Below, piece after piece: positions 42,681 through 50,685 of a DNA stretch of 64,000 bases. This DNA comes from Bog-257 sp963846715 (lineage in GTDB: Bacteria; Acidobacteriota; Terriglobia; Terriglobales; Acidobacteriaceae): assembly GCA_963846715.1 (NCBI GenBank), contig CAWJXA010000004.1, positions 330,740 to 394,739 of the forward strand. Direction: 5' to 3'. The notes beneath the pieces are model-generated. The model saw nothing but the letters and a program-made list of their open reading frames with translations. It made no database searches and was not told the origin of the DNA. Position 1 is the first letter of the stretch, and each line of letters begins with the position of its first letter. Position numbers and translations under genes: made by a program.

Positions 42681-43184
42681 CGCCGTCGCTAGCGGTGTGT
42701 CGGGTTTCTCTTACAACGTCGTATATCAAACGTGGCGGCAACTTGCGTCGTCTTAGGCAACGCCGAAATTACGAACCCATCCTAGCTCTCACGTCGCGCA
42801 AAATTGCGAACTGTTCTTGTCGAAGGCCGAAGCGGACGGAGCATGTTGGGCTGGCGGTCCACTTGGCTGTCTTCCACATACTCCTGAAGCGGGCCGCGGG
42901 ACTCAGAGACATCCTTCGTCTTCCACTCTCCGCCTGAAAATCGCGTTGCAGTGAGATACCCTAACCGTCGTTATCGGCGAAGGTGCCTCTTCCCGAACCT
43001 GAACTTCAAAATAGGAATTGTCCCGATCTGATCACCCTTGGTCGGGGCGCGGACGTTCGCCTTTCATTCGCATCCCATTGACCTCACCCAGCTTACGGTA
43101 GCGGTTGAAATCTCACCCGACTGGCATGGAACCTGCATTTCCAAAGGGTGTTGTTCGCGCTTTGCGACCAACGCCAGGTGGTGA
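42681..43184. other. Intergenic region
   Basis: No gene seen in about 500 bases between two receiver-like genes. A plus-strand frame at 42695-42937 has no family features. Promoter elements were not recognised. Confidence 0.4.
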
Positions 43185-43655
43185 ATGATGAACCCATTTC
43201 CGGCGAGTGCGAAAACCTCTTTTAGTCTATGGGAAAGAAGTAAGCCAACAATCCTTCTGGTGGAAGATGAACCTGATGTTCGTGAAGTGACGCGTGCGGT
43301 ATTAGAACATGCGGGATATCGCGTGCTGGAGTCCGTCGGCCCGGAAGATGCGCTTCGTCTCGGTAAGGAAAATCGCGGCCGTATCGGGCTGTTGCTTTCC
43401 GATGTGGTGATGCCGGGAATGAACGGGCCTGAGCTAGCGTTGCAATTGCAGAATCTGCAACCGGGACTGATTACGGTCTTCATGTCCGGATATGCCGAGT
43501 CTGGCGTGCTGCGCAAAGTTATGCAAAGCGGCAAAACTATATACATTCAGAAGCCCTTCACTATAGATGTGTTGCTGTCAGGCGTGGCGAAAGCACTAGA
43601 AGGACATTCGGGAAGCGACGAGGCCCAGCATCTACCCGGTTTTACCGCTTGTTGA
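43185..43655 (+). CDS. Single-domain response regulator (CheY-like)
   Basis: 156 residues. A full receiver domain begins near residue 20: PTILLVEDEPDVREVTRAVL (acidic pair ED), phospho-Asp in LLLSDVVMPGMNG, Thr/Ser in VFMSGYAE and the switch Lys in IQKPFTID. No output domain. Such hybrids resemble the receiver modules found on hybrid kinases (VVMPGMNGPELA). The partner kinase is unknown. Its 3' end overlaps the motB end (convergent, 24 bases). The first ATG at 43185 is immediately followed by another; the exact start is open. Confidence 0.88.
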   Translation: MMNPFPASAKTSFSLWERSKPTILLVEDEPDVREVTRAVLEHAGYRVLESVGPEDALRLGKENRGRIGLLLSDVVMPGMNGPELALQLQNLQPGLITVFMSGYAESGVLRKVMQSGKTIYIQKPFTIDVLLSGVAKALEGHSGSDEAQHLPGFTAC

Positions 43656-44531
43656 CGGCTTGACGACCGGTTCGCCGCCGTCGTTGTGACCATGGCCAGC
43701 CTTGAGTTGCTGGTCTGCCAGACTGGCGGCCTGGTCAGATAGTAGGGCCGTTGGCGAGGGCGCCGTAAGGATGACAACATCCACCCGTCGATTGAGTTGC
43801 CGATTCTTTGCAGACACGTTGCTAGCTACCGGATGAAACTCTGCGAAACCGGCTGCAGAGAGCCGTTCCGGAGCGATGCCATGCTTCTCGATCAGGGCTT
43901 TCACCAGTTCTGTCGCGCGAGCCGTAGACAATTCCCAGTTGGACGCGAATTGCGAAGTGTGAATTGGAACCGTGTCGGTGTGGCCCTCAATTCGCACTGC
44001 GCAGGCATGCTCCTGCAGAATCTGGGCAACGCGGGTAAAGGCGGCCTCCGCTTCCGGCTTCATTGCGGCCGAGCCGCTGTCGAAGAACCCCATCTCGCGC
44101 AGACTCACCACCAATCCATCAGCTTCGGTGCGAAGAGCAACTTCGTTGCGCTTGATCTCGGTAGCCAACGCCTTTTCCAACTCCGTGCGAATCGCCGTGA
44201 AGTCTTCCTGATTGTGAGTTGCTGTTTGCCGCCCCAGAGTTTCGCTGGCGAGACGCGATAACTCCACGGCGGAATCGCCTGCAGGCGTGCGACTGCCAGA
44301 TAGGGGCTTGTGGATTACGCTGCCCGGTTTGTGGCTGTCGGTCTGGAAGATGCCGAGCTGTTGAAAAGCTGATTCGATGGCGACCGACAATCGTCCTGCT
44401 CGTTTTTGGTCGACCTGGGCTGAGGCATACATGACCACGAAGAAAGCGAACAACAGGGTAACGAAATCAGCGTAAGAAACCAGCCAGCGTTCATGACTGA
44501 TGTGATCCGAGGAGCGGCGCCGATATTTCAT
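43632..44531 (-). CDS. motB: Flagellar motor protein MotB
   Basis: 299 residues. N-terminal positively charged tail, then one membrane helix with the essential proton-binding Asp22 (YADFVTLLFAFFVVMYA). A long linker leads to the OmpA-like peptidoglycan-binding domain (about 175-265): RIEGHTDTVPIH, then ELSTARATELVKAL and NRQLNRRVDVVI. MotB anchors the stator to the cell wall and conducts protons with MotA. It follows motA with a 4-base overlap. The last 30 residues are a polar tail. The 3' end overlaps a convergent regulator gene. Confidence 0.94.
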   Translation of the reverse strand: MKYRRRSSDHISHERWLVSYADFVTLLFAFFVVMYASAQVDQKRAGRLSVAIESAFQQLGIFQTDSHKPGSVIHKPLSGSRTPAGDSAVELSRLASETLGRQTATHNQEDFTAIRTELEKALATEIKRNEVALRTEADGLVVSLREMGFFDSGSAAMKPEAEAAFTRVAQILQEHACAVRIEGHTDTVPIHTSQFASNWELSTARATELVKALIEKHGIAPERLSAAGFAEFHPVASNVSAKNRQLNRRVDVVILTAPSPTALLSDQAASLADQQLKAGHGHNDGGEPVVKPSTSGKTG

Positions 44532-45307
44532 AGGGCTGCACCGGCGGTGGGTTTTGCGTCAGGGTTGTCTTGCAGAAAGCCAACCAGCTTGGCCTCCAAC
44601 ATTCGCGGGTTCATGCCTTCCAGGATGGAAATCACCCCCTCCAGGGTCATTTCGCGGATGACCTGTTCTTCGCGTATCCGGATACGAAGCTTGCCCGAAC
44701 TCGGCAAAAAAAAGAGATTGGCCGAGCCTACCCCGTAGACTGTCGCCACGAAAGCTACCGCGATGCCCTTACCTACCTCGTCGATGTTGTCCAGATGCTG
44801 CATGACCTGTATCAGGCCCAATACCGCGCCAATAATGCCGATCGTGGGAGAAAAGCCTCCGGCTGACTCGAATACTTTGGGGATGTTGTCTTCGTACTCT
44901 TCTTGATTGTCGATTTCCAACTGCATCATCTTGCGTAGCTCTTGCGGCTCAGTCCCATCCACCGCCAGCATGAGCGACTTTCGCAGAAAGAGGTCCTTTA
45001 TACCCATCAAGTCGGAATCGAGGGACACGATGCCATCGCGACGGGCTTTGTTGGCGAATAAGACCAGTTGCCGCACCACCTGCTGCGGGTCCAGCTTGCG
45101 TTCAAAAAAAACGTTGGCGAGGCGGCGGAATGCGGAAGCTACCACGGGCAGGGGGAATTGCAGCATGACCGCGCCGAGTGTTCCACCAAAGACGATCATG
45201 GCGGCGGTCGGCTGCAGGATCTGGGTAATCTTGCCGCCTTCCAATAGCAGTCCGGCAATGATTCCGCCCACTCCTACGATCAGTCCGGCAACACTGCTTT
45301 TATCCAC
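44528..45307 (-). CDS. motA: Flagellar motor protein MotA
   Basis: 259 residues from GTG 45307, which has AAGGAG upstream; a longer in-frame start at 45550 gives 81 residues unlike MotA. Four membrane helices: VAGLIVGVGGIIAGLLLEGG, AAMIVFGGTLGAVMLQFPL, then after a cytoplasmic loop FSPTIGIIGAVLGLIQVM and GIAVAFVATVYGVGSANLFFLP. The cytoplasmic loop (about 70-140) carries the charged residues that touch FliG. Typical MotA length. It overlaps flbD by 8 bases and motB by 4. Confidence 0.93.
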   Translation of the reverse strand: MDKSSVAGLIVGVGGIIAGLLLEGGKITQILQPTAAMIVFGGTLGAVMLQFPLPVVASAFRRLANVFFERKLDPQQVVRQLVLFANKARRDGIVSLDSDLMGIKDLFLRKSLMLAVDGTEPQELRKMMQLEIDNQEEYEDNIPKVFESAGGFSPTIGIIGAVLGLIQVMQHLDNIDEVGKGIAVAFVATVYGVGSANLFFLPSSGKLRIRIREEQVIREMTLEGVISILEGMNPRMLEAKLVGFLQDNPDAKPTAGAAL

Positions 45308-45575
45308 GGTTGAGCTCCTTGGAGTGAACTGGTGGGCTTGACCGAGCGGAGGACTCGTTGCCGACCGAGGTGCCGGAAAACACCTCAGAATTGCCGGCCA
45401 GGATGGAACGGCGGAACTGGCGCACCCGGTCGATGACCTGTTCTGTGGTCTCGCGGACCACCAGCTTTTCCCCGCTGACCAAGGTGAGCACCGTGTCCGG
45501 TGCTTCTTCGACGTACTTAATGAGATCGCAGTTAACGGCCAGGCGTGCATTGTTCAAACGGGTAAGCTGGATCAT
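45300..45575 (-). CDS. flbD: FlbD-family flagellar protein
   Basis: 91 residues. The N-terminal 60 residues match the small FlbD family: MIQLTRLNNARLAVNCDLI, EEAPDTVLTLVSGEKLVV and VIDRVRQFRR. Small FlbD proteins are found next to motA/motB in many phyla; their function is poorly known. The last 30 residues (Ser/Pro-rich) are extra. GAGGG lies ahead of the ATG. First gene of the flbD-motA-motB unit. Confidence 0.88.
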   Translation of the reverse strand: MIQLTRLNNARLAVNCDLIKYVEEAPDTVLTLVSGEKLVVRETTEQVIDRVRQFRRSILAGNSEVFSGTSVGNESSARSSPPVHSKELNRG

Positions 45576-45611
45576 GCGAGGCCCTCGGGCAGCGACAGGA
45601 ATTCAGCCAAC

Positions 45612-45638
45612 ACATCGGCAATGGTTGCCGTCTTCTTA
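45612..45638 (-). promoter_or_regulatory. Sigma-28-like promoter of flbD-motA-motB
   Basis: On the minus strand TAAG (45638-45635), 15 bases, then GCCGATGT (45619-45612). The flagellar sigma factor consensus is TAAA-N15-GCCGATAA. Transcription would start near 45603, about 28 bases upstream of the flbD ATG. Confidence 0.7.
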
Positions 45639-45757
45639 AGACGTTGTGGAAATCGGGATGCATGCCCCCTTCTGGAATGCAACAGCCTTGCTGACGATAA
45701 GAAGCAACTAATATTCCACGTCGCAGCATTTTGTTTTCCGCCTCGTGGAGAGGCAAT

Positions 45758-45785
45758 TAAAGCTGAAGCACCAGCGGGCCGATGT
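45758..45785 (+). promoter_or_regulatory. Sigma-28-like promoter of fliC
   Basis: TAAA (45758-45761), 16 bases, then GCCGATGT (45778-45785). It matches the flagellar sigma consensus with one extra spacer base and shares the GCCGATGTG extension with the opposite promoter at 45612. Upstream of fliC by about 115 bases. Confidence 0.72.
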
Positions 45786-45899
45786 GGCTGGTGAACGTGA
45801 AGTAGGTTCCGCCGGTCTTACACCCCCGGCAGCGCACCTGCGGGCAACGAACTCAAGTGGAGCTCGGGCAAGGTGGAACCATGAGAGAGGAGACATCCC

Positions 45900-47069
45900 A
45901 TGGCAATCAGCATTCTGTATAACATTCCATCGTTGGCTGCGGAGAACCAGTTAAACGTTACCAATACCGGCCTGCAGAACACCTTGTACCGCCTGTCGAC
46001 AGGCTCGCGAATCAACTCCGGCGCCGATGACGCGGCTGGTCTGGCCATCGCCAACGGCTTGGGAGCCAACATCACCGCGCTGACCCAGTCGGCCCTGAAC
46101 GCAACCGAGGGCGCCGGCAAGCTACAGGTGGCTGACGGCGCTTTGTCGCAGGTCACCACCCTGCTGAATCGTGCTGTCACCCTGGCCACCGAGTCAGCCA
46201 ACGGAACCGTAAACGACGGCTCGCAGCGGCAGGCGCTGGATGCCGAGTTCAGCGCGATCAAGGCGGAAATCGACCGCATCGGCACCAACACCACCTACAA
46301 CGGCTCGGCCATCTTCGCCGGCGGTGGCACCAACTTCAACCAAATCGTTGGGGATAATGCTGCTGCCGCAGCCGGGCTCGCCACGGCCGTCAGCGGAACG
46401 CTAGCCATCAAGACCACCGGCGGCGCTACCATCTATACCACCCAGGCTGCCGATACCACCGTGGGAGCCGTGATCAACGACATCAACAGCTCCGGCAAGG
46501 GCCTGGTGGCTACGCTGGATAACCAGGGCCATCTGGTGGTCACCGACGCCCAGAACCGAGGGACTTCGGCTGCCAACCAACTCACCGCGGACGCCACTAC
46601 TGGCACCTTCACAATTGGCGGCACGGCCAGTGGCGCTTTTGACAACGCAATCAACTCCAGCACCATGAACGTGTTTCTCAGCGATTCCACGGCGGCGGGC
46701 AGCAGCACCATCGGGGTCACGCTGGGGCAGTTCTCCAGCAACAACATGAACGGCATCAGCCTGGCCAACGACAACCTGCAGACAGCAGCTGGCGCACAGA
46801 CGGCGCTGACCGACATTAACAACGCCATCAGCCAGGTGGCCGCGCTGCGCGGCAACATTGGCGCCAGCGTCAATCGTCTTCAGGCGGCCGGTAATGTGGT
46901 CAACAACCAGATCCAGAACCTGACTTCCGCGCAAAGCGATATCACTTCGGCCGACATCCCGACGGAAGTCGCAAACCTGACCAAGTATTCCATCCTGAAC
47001 CAGACCGGCATCTCGGCTTTGGCCCAGGCGAACCAGATGCAGCAGAGCGTGCTCAAGCTGCTTCAGTAG
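45900..47069 (+). CDS. fliC: Flagellin
   Basis: 389 residues. N-terminal D0/D1 (about 1-145): ILYNIPSLAAENQLNVTNTG, LSTGSRINSGADDAAGLAIA, and IDRIGTNTTYNGSAIFAG. Middle variable domain (about 150-285). C-terminal D1/D0: AGAQTALTDINNAISQVAALRG, then the TKYSILNQTGISALAQANQM polymerisation and export segment to the end (SVLKLLQ). The conserved ends exchange subunits in the filament and interact with FliS. GAGAGGAG precedes the ATG. It ends 165 bases before fliD, with a stem-loop between them. Confidence 0.95.
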   Translation: MAISILYNIPSLAAENQLNVTNTGLQNTLYRLSTGSRINSGADDAAGLAIANGLGANITALTQSALNATEGAGKLQVADGALSQVTTLLNRAVTLATESANGTVNDGSQRQALDAEFSAIKAEIDRIGTNTTYNGSAIFAGGGTNFNQIVGDNAAAAAGLATAVSGTLAIKTTGGATIYTTQAADTTVGAVINDINSSGKGLVATLDNQGHLVVTDAQNRGTSAANQLTADATTGTFTIGGTASGAFDNAINSSTMNVFLSDSTAAGSSTIGVTLGQFSSNNMNGISLANDNLQTAAGAQTALTDINNAISQVAALRGNIGASVNRLQAAGNVVNNQIQNLTSAQSDITSADIPTEVANLTKYSILNQTGISALAQANQMQQSVLKLLQ

Positions 47070-47125
47070 ACAGACGTTTCTCCTGACGGCGAGCAACCGG
47101 CCGCTTGGAACACTACGGGTTGCAC

Positions 47126-47163
47126 GGGGGAGAAGGTGGGACCTTCGGGTTCCCCTTCTCTCC
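47126..47163 (+). terminator. Terminator-like hairpin with UUCG loop after fliC
   Basis: GGAGAAGG...GGGACC closes a TTCG tetraloop against GGTTCC...CCTTCTCTCC. The stem spans about 47126-47163. No T-tract follows, so it may also act as an mRNA stabiliser or partial attenuator before fliD. Confidence 0.6.
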
Positions 47164-47234
47164 TGCAAGTTTCCGGTACTGGCCGGCGGGAGCACGAAAC
47201 TGAAACGATCGTCGGGAAGGAGCCGTGCTAAATC

Positions 47235-48614
47235 GTGAGTACCTCCGGACTCTCGAGTATTCTCTCCAGCATCAATGACGCGTTCAGCGGCAAGACCAGC
47301 GGAATCGATGTGGCATCTACAGTGGCCGAGTTGATGCAGATCGAGCGCCAGCCGGAAACCCAGATGCAGCAGCAGCAGTCCGACGTCAGCCAGCAGATCA
47401 GCATGCTTGGCGTCATGAGCGGCGATCTCCAGGCCTTATACACGGCCGCTAACAGTTTGCGGGATGTCACCGGCGGCCTCACGGCGAAGACCGCGGCCTC
47501 GAGCGACAGTGCTATCGTCACCGCCTCCGCGAATACCACCGCCGCCATCGGGAACCACACCGTAATCGTCAGCAAGCTGGCAACCATCTCGTCCAGTTAT
47601 TCGGATCCGGTGCCTTCGACAACCCAGCTTGGGGGCAGAGAAATCGATGTTGCCTACGGCGACCCCAACAATCCCACGACCAGCGACAAAATAATCATTC
47701 CCACGGGTGACAACACTTTGCAGCAGGTCGCTACCTACATCAACACCGGCAGCTATGGTGTTACAGCCAATGTGGTGTCCGACGCGCAAGGATCACGCCT
47801 GGTGCTGGTCAGTAAGACCTCCGGCGCGGCCGGCAACTTGACGGTTACCAGTCCGGCGCTGAACTTCACCCAGGGCACGGCGGGAGTGGATGCGCAACTC
47901 AATGTCGATGGAGTCCCGATAGACAGTTCCACCAACACCGTAACGTCGGCCTTACCGGGCGTGACGCTTGACTTGGCAAGCGCGTCCCCGAATACGCAGG
48001 TAACCATCAGCGTGGCTGCCGACACCAATCAGGCGACACAAACCATCAATAGCTTCGTGTCCGCCTACAACACGGTCATGAACGACATCAACAGCCAGTT
48101 TGCCGTGGATGCCAATGGCAACGAGGGGGCCTTGGCGGGTAATAGCGGGCTGCGCAGCCTGCAGAGTCAGTTACTCAGCGCGATCTCGTTTTCGGTCTCT
48201 GGAACGGGTCAGTACGTGAACCTGCAGTCGATGGGCATCGAGATGCAAGACGACGGCACGCTGCAGGTCAATACCACGGCATTGAACGACGCGCTCAGCA
48301 ATCACTACCAGGATTTCCAGAATTTCTTTCAGTCGCTTTCCCCAAACGGGTTCGGCAACTTTTTTGGCACCCAAATGATGCAGATGACTGACCCAACCTT
48401 GGGACCGATCGCGCTGGCGGTGACCGGACTGCAGCAAACCAATCAGTCGCTCAACAACGACATCAATGATTTCGAGGTCCGCATGACCTCCATGCAGCAG
48501 GAGTTGACCCAGCAATATAGCGCTCTTAACGCCACCCTGGAGGAGTATCCCCTACTGATGCAGCAGATTTCTTCCCAACTCAGCAGCCTGCCCAGCAGCA
48601 GCAAGAGCAGCTAG
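47235..48614 (+). CDS. fliD: Flagellar hook-associated protein 2 (filament cap)
   Basis: 459 residues from GTG 47235 (MSTSGLSSILSSINDAF). The N-terminal FliD domain (GKTSGIDVASTVAELMQIER, about 17-95) and the C-terminal FliD domain (about 250-450, with the LQSQLLSAISFSVSG and ESL region and a long coiled coil ending in EEYPLLMQQISSQLSSL) are both visible. Five subunits cap the growing filament and help flagellin fold. GTG is supported by a preceding GGAAGGAG. The gene is 5 bases from fliS. Confidence 0.93.
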   Translation: MSTSGLSSILSSINDAFSGKTSGIDVASTVAELMQIERQPETQMQQQQSDVSQQISMLGVMSGDLQALYTAANSLRDVTGGLTAKTAASSDSAIVTASANTTAAIGNHTVIVSKLATISSSYSDPVPSTTQLGGREIDVAYGDPNNPTTSDKIIIPTGDNTLQQVATYINTGSYGVTANVVSDAQGSRLVLVSKTSGAAGNLTVTSPALNFTQGTAGVDAQLNVDGVPIDSSTNTVTSALPGVTLDLASASPNTQVTISVAADTNQATQTINSFVSAYNTVMNDINSQFAVDANGNEGALAGNSGLRSLQSQLLSAISFSVSGTGQYVNLQSMGIEMQDDGTLQVNTTALNDALSNHYQDFQNFFQSLSPNGFGNFFGTQMMQMTDPTLGPIALAVTGLQQTNQSLNNDINDFEVRMTSMQQELTQQYSALNATLEEYPLLMQQISSQLSSLPSSSKSS

Positions 48615-48619
48615 ACGCA

Positions 48620-49087
48620 ATGAAAAATGCAGTGGAAGCGAAGCTGGCTTATCGGGAAAACGCAGTGCGTGGCGCTTCCGCAATCGAACTGGTGGTGATC
48701 CTGTTCGACGCCGCCATTGAAGATATGCAGCGGGCGGCGGCGGCAATTCAGGCGGGCGATGTCGAGGAGCGGGCGAAAGCCATTCGCCACGCCATGCTCG
48801 TCCTGCAACAACTGCAAGGCACCCTCGATTTCGAGCGGGGCGGGGAAGTTGCCCGACGCTTCGAACAGTTTTATAACCTCATTCGGGCGAAGCTGCTGGA
48901 GTCCCATGTACGCAACTCTTCGCAACTGATGGGCCAGCAGATCCAGTTCATGTCTGAGGTTCGCGAGTGCTGGATGCACGCCGAAAAGCAGATTCAACCC
49001 AAGCCTAGCCCCGATGCCTCAGCAATCATCTCTGCCACTCAAATCAGGGGCGAGGAGGGAGGTCCCGGCAGCGAATGGAACGCCTGA
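48620..49087 (+). CDS. fliS: Flagellin chaperone FliS
   Basis: 155 residues; FliS core about 20-130. It shows the four-helix bundle pattern: YRENAVRGASAIELVVILFD, AIEDMQRAAAAIQAGDVEERAKAI, AMLVLQQLQGTLDFERGGEVA and LIRAKLLESHVRN. FliS binds the C-terminal flagellin region and stops premature polymerisation. The C-terminal 25 residues are a polar tail. It overlaps the next gene by 13 bases. Conserved position downstream of fliD supports the call. Confidence 0.92.
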   Translation: MKNAVEAKLAYRENAVRGASAIELVVILFDAAIEDMQRAAAAIQAGDVEERAKAIRHAMLVLQQLQGTLDFERGGEVARRFEQFYNLIRAKLLESHVRNSSQLMGQQIQFMSEVRECWMHAEKQIQPKPSPDASAIISATQIRGEEGGPGSEWNA

Positions 49088-49440
49088 ACCCGAACACCCA
49101 TCTGGATACTCTACGCCTCGCCAACGTCAGTCTGGTTCACTTCCTGGATCGATTTTCCGGCGCGCCGGCATCGGGCACTGACCGTGAGGTCGAGGCCCTG
49201 CTGACGTTGGAGAAAACATTGCAGTCGGTGGGCGTACTGTTGAGCAATGGGTTGCACAACAGCGATGAACCAGCCATCCGCGAGGAATTCAGGCACTACC
49301 GCGACAACCTGGTTGCTCTTCATCGCGAGCTCTCGGGGATGCAGAGCCGCGCACTCGCCTCCCGTGCCCGTTTGTATTTCCATCAGAATCACTTGCAGAC
49401 GATTAAGGCATGGTGCCGTACCTCGCGCGAGACCCAGTGA
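49075..49440 (+). CDS. FliT-like small flagellar protein
   Basis: 121 residues, mostly helical (REVEALLTLEKTLQSVGVLL, AIREEFRHYRDNLVALHRELSG). It overlaps the fliS end by 13 bases and is the last gene of the unit. FliT chaperones fill this position in many flagellar loci, and the size fits, but sequence alone is not diagnostic, so this is a positional inference. Cytoplasmic. Confidence 0.55.
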   Translation: MERLNPNTHLDTLRLANVSLVHFLDRFSGAPASGTDREVEALLTLEKTLQSVGVLLSNGLHNSDEPAIREEFRHYRDNLVALHRELSGMQSRALASRARLYFHQNHLQTIKAWCRTSRETQ

Positions 49441-49798
49441 TGCTGCTGTGACAAAGCGTGCCAATTTTGTGACGATTCGCTATTCAAAATGAAGTGAATC
49501 TCAGCACCAGTACAGCAAGTCCATCCATACGCTGACCGGCCCATCCGGCTTTTGTCGGCTACAGTGATTCTCTTGGCACGCGGACTTGTCCACTCTTGGA
49601 CAAAGCATTCTGATTCCGGACGTTCTGAAGCTTCCTCGAAGTCTTCGGTGCTAATAACCGTAAATGCGACAAGTACTTGCGAAGCACCGTTGATGGCATG
49701 CAACGTGTACTCACCTGAATTAGCAAACTTCGGTCCATAATCAAAAAGTACTAACGATTAGGCAGCAATCGCGTCTTAAGGAGTAACAAGGAGGCAAT
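49441..49798. other. Intergenic region, AT-richer
   Basis: No gene seen. A weak sigma-54-like box, TTGGCACG, at 49571-49578 has the wrong spacing to TTG and GT instead of GC, so it is not called a promoter. GGAGTAACAAGGAGG ends at about 49794 and is the ribosome site of the next gene. Confidence 0.45.
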
Positions 49799-50458
49799 AT
49801 GGAGCGCAGATATCTGGTGGCGGCCCTGGCGATCGTAGCGACCTTTGCGGTGTTCTCCCATGGATTGAGGACCCTCGAACGCGTTTCGCTGTCGTATGGT
49901 CAACACCTGGAAGCGAATGCCCAGGCGAAGTGCAATACTGATGCGTCGGCCGCATCCCGTTGGATTGGCAGGGTGCGAAGCCATCTGCGTCCGGGCTACG
50001 CCGAAGAGGCGCAGTTGTTGGCCGAAATGGACCTGCCCATCGTAATGGCTCAGGCGAAGGCCGCCGAGCAGGTTGCCAAGCAGAACATGGCTGCTGCTCA
50101 GTGCGCACGCGCCACAGCTCTGCGGGAAGCCGAACGTGCCCAGCGTCAAGCGATGAAAATGCGCGAGAAGATGGCGCACACCACTGCGAAGGCTTCAGGC
50201 ATGCCGATTGCATGGGAAGTGAATACCGCCATCGATGTGAATCAGCGTGTCCAGGCCAGAACTGCGGCATTCGCGGAACGCCTCGCGGCCCAGAGCGTGA
50301 GACTGCAAATGGTCGCAGAGCGCGCGCGGGAAGCTTCCTCCGAAATTGAGGATTCCGGCGCAGAGGGCGCCGATGATGCCGGTGCCGGACAAGCCTCCAA
50401 CAGCTGGAACGCCCATCGCTCCGATACGGCGAAGTCCAGTGTTCGAAGCACGCGCTAA
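49799..50458 (+). CDS. Membrane-anchored coiled-coil protein
   Basis: 219 residues; not recognised. A short N-terminal anchor (YLVAALAIVATFAVFSHGL, about 5-23), followed by a helical coiled-coil-rich region with many Ala, Glu, Gln, Arg (AQAKAAEQVAKQNMAAAQ, REAERAQRQAMKMREKM, ARTAAFAERLAAQSVRLQMVAERAREASS), then a polar disordered tail. It would face the periplasm or outside. Adjacent to flagellar genes but separated by 350 bases, so a link is not shown. Confidence 0.55.
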   Translation: MERRYLVAALAIVATFAVFSHGLRTLERVSLSYGQHLEANAQAKCNTDASAASRWIGRVRSHLRPGYAEEAQLLAEMDLPIVMAQAKAAEQVAKQNMAAAQCARATALREAERAQRQAMKMREKMAHTTAKASGMPIAWEVNTAIDVNQRVQARTAAFAERLAAQSVRLQMVAERAREASSEIEDSGAEGADDAGAGQASNSWNAHRSDTAKSSVRSTR

Positions 50459-50685
50459 CGCCCCCTGGTTGCACTCTCTGTTTCCGTCTAGGTCGATTCT
50501 ACGAAACGGTGCGATGGAAGCATGCCCCGTTTTTCTTGCGTGGTTCCAAGTTTCTATCAATCAATCCTCCGACTCTCCTGAATCCGAATTTGCGTGCGGC
50601 TTGGCTCTTCTTGAGCACCGTCCCGCGCCACCTGAAAGTGCTACACTCCCCAAAGTTGGCGTCCATGATGTTTCCAAGGTGACGT

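Larger units (their letters stand above)
45576..45899. other. Divergent intergenic region between motility units
   Basis: 324 bases without a gene, containing the two sigma-28-like promoters listed separately (45612-45638 on minus, 45758-45785 on plus). The 5' leader of fliC is about 100 bases and ends with GAGAGGAGACATCCC before ATG 45900. Confidence 0.7.

Noticed and set aside
42695..42937. 80-residue plus-strand frame
   Set aside because: No ribosome site and no domain features.
49571..49590. TTGGCACG...TTGT as a sigma-54 promoter
   Set aside because: Spacing between the -24 and -12 elements is one base too long and the -12 element reads GT, not GC.
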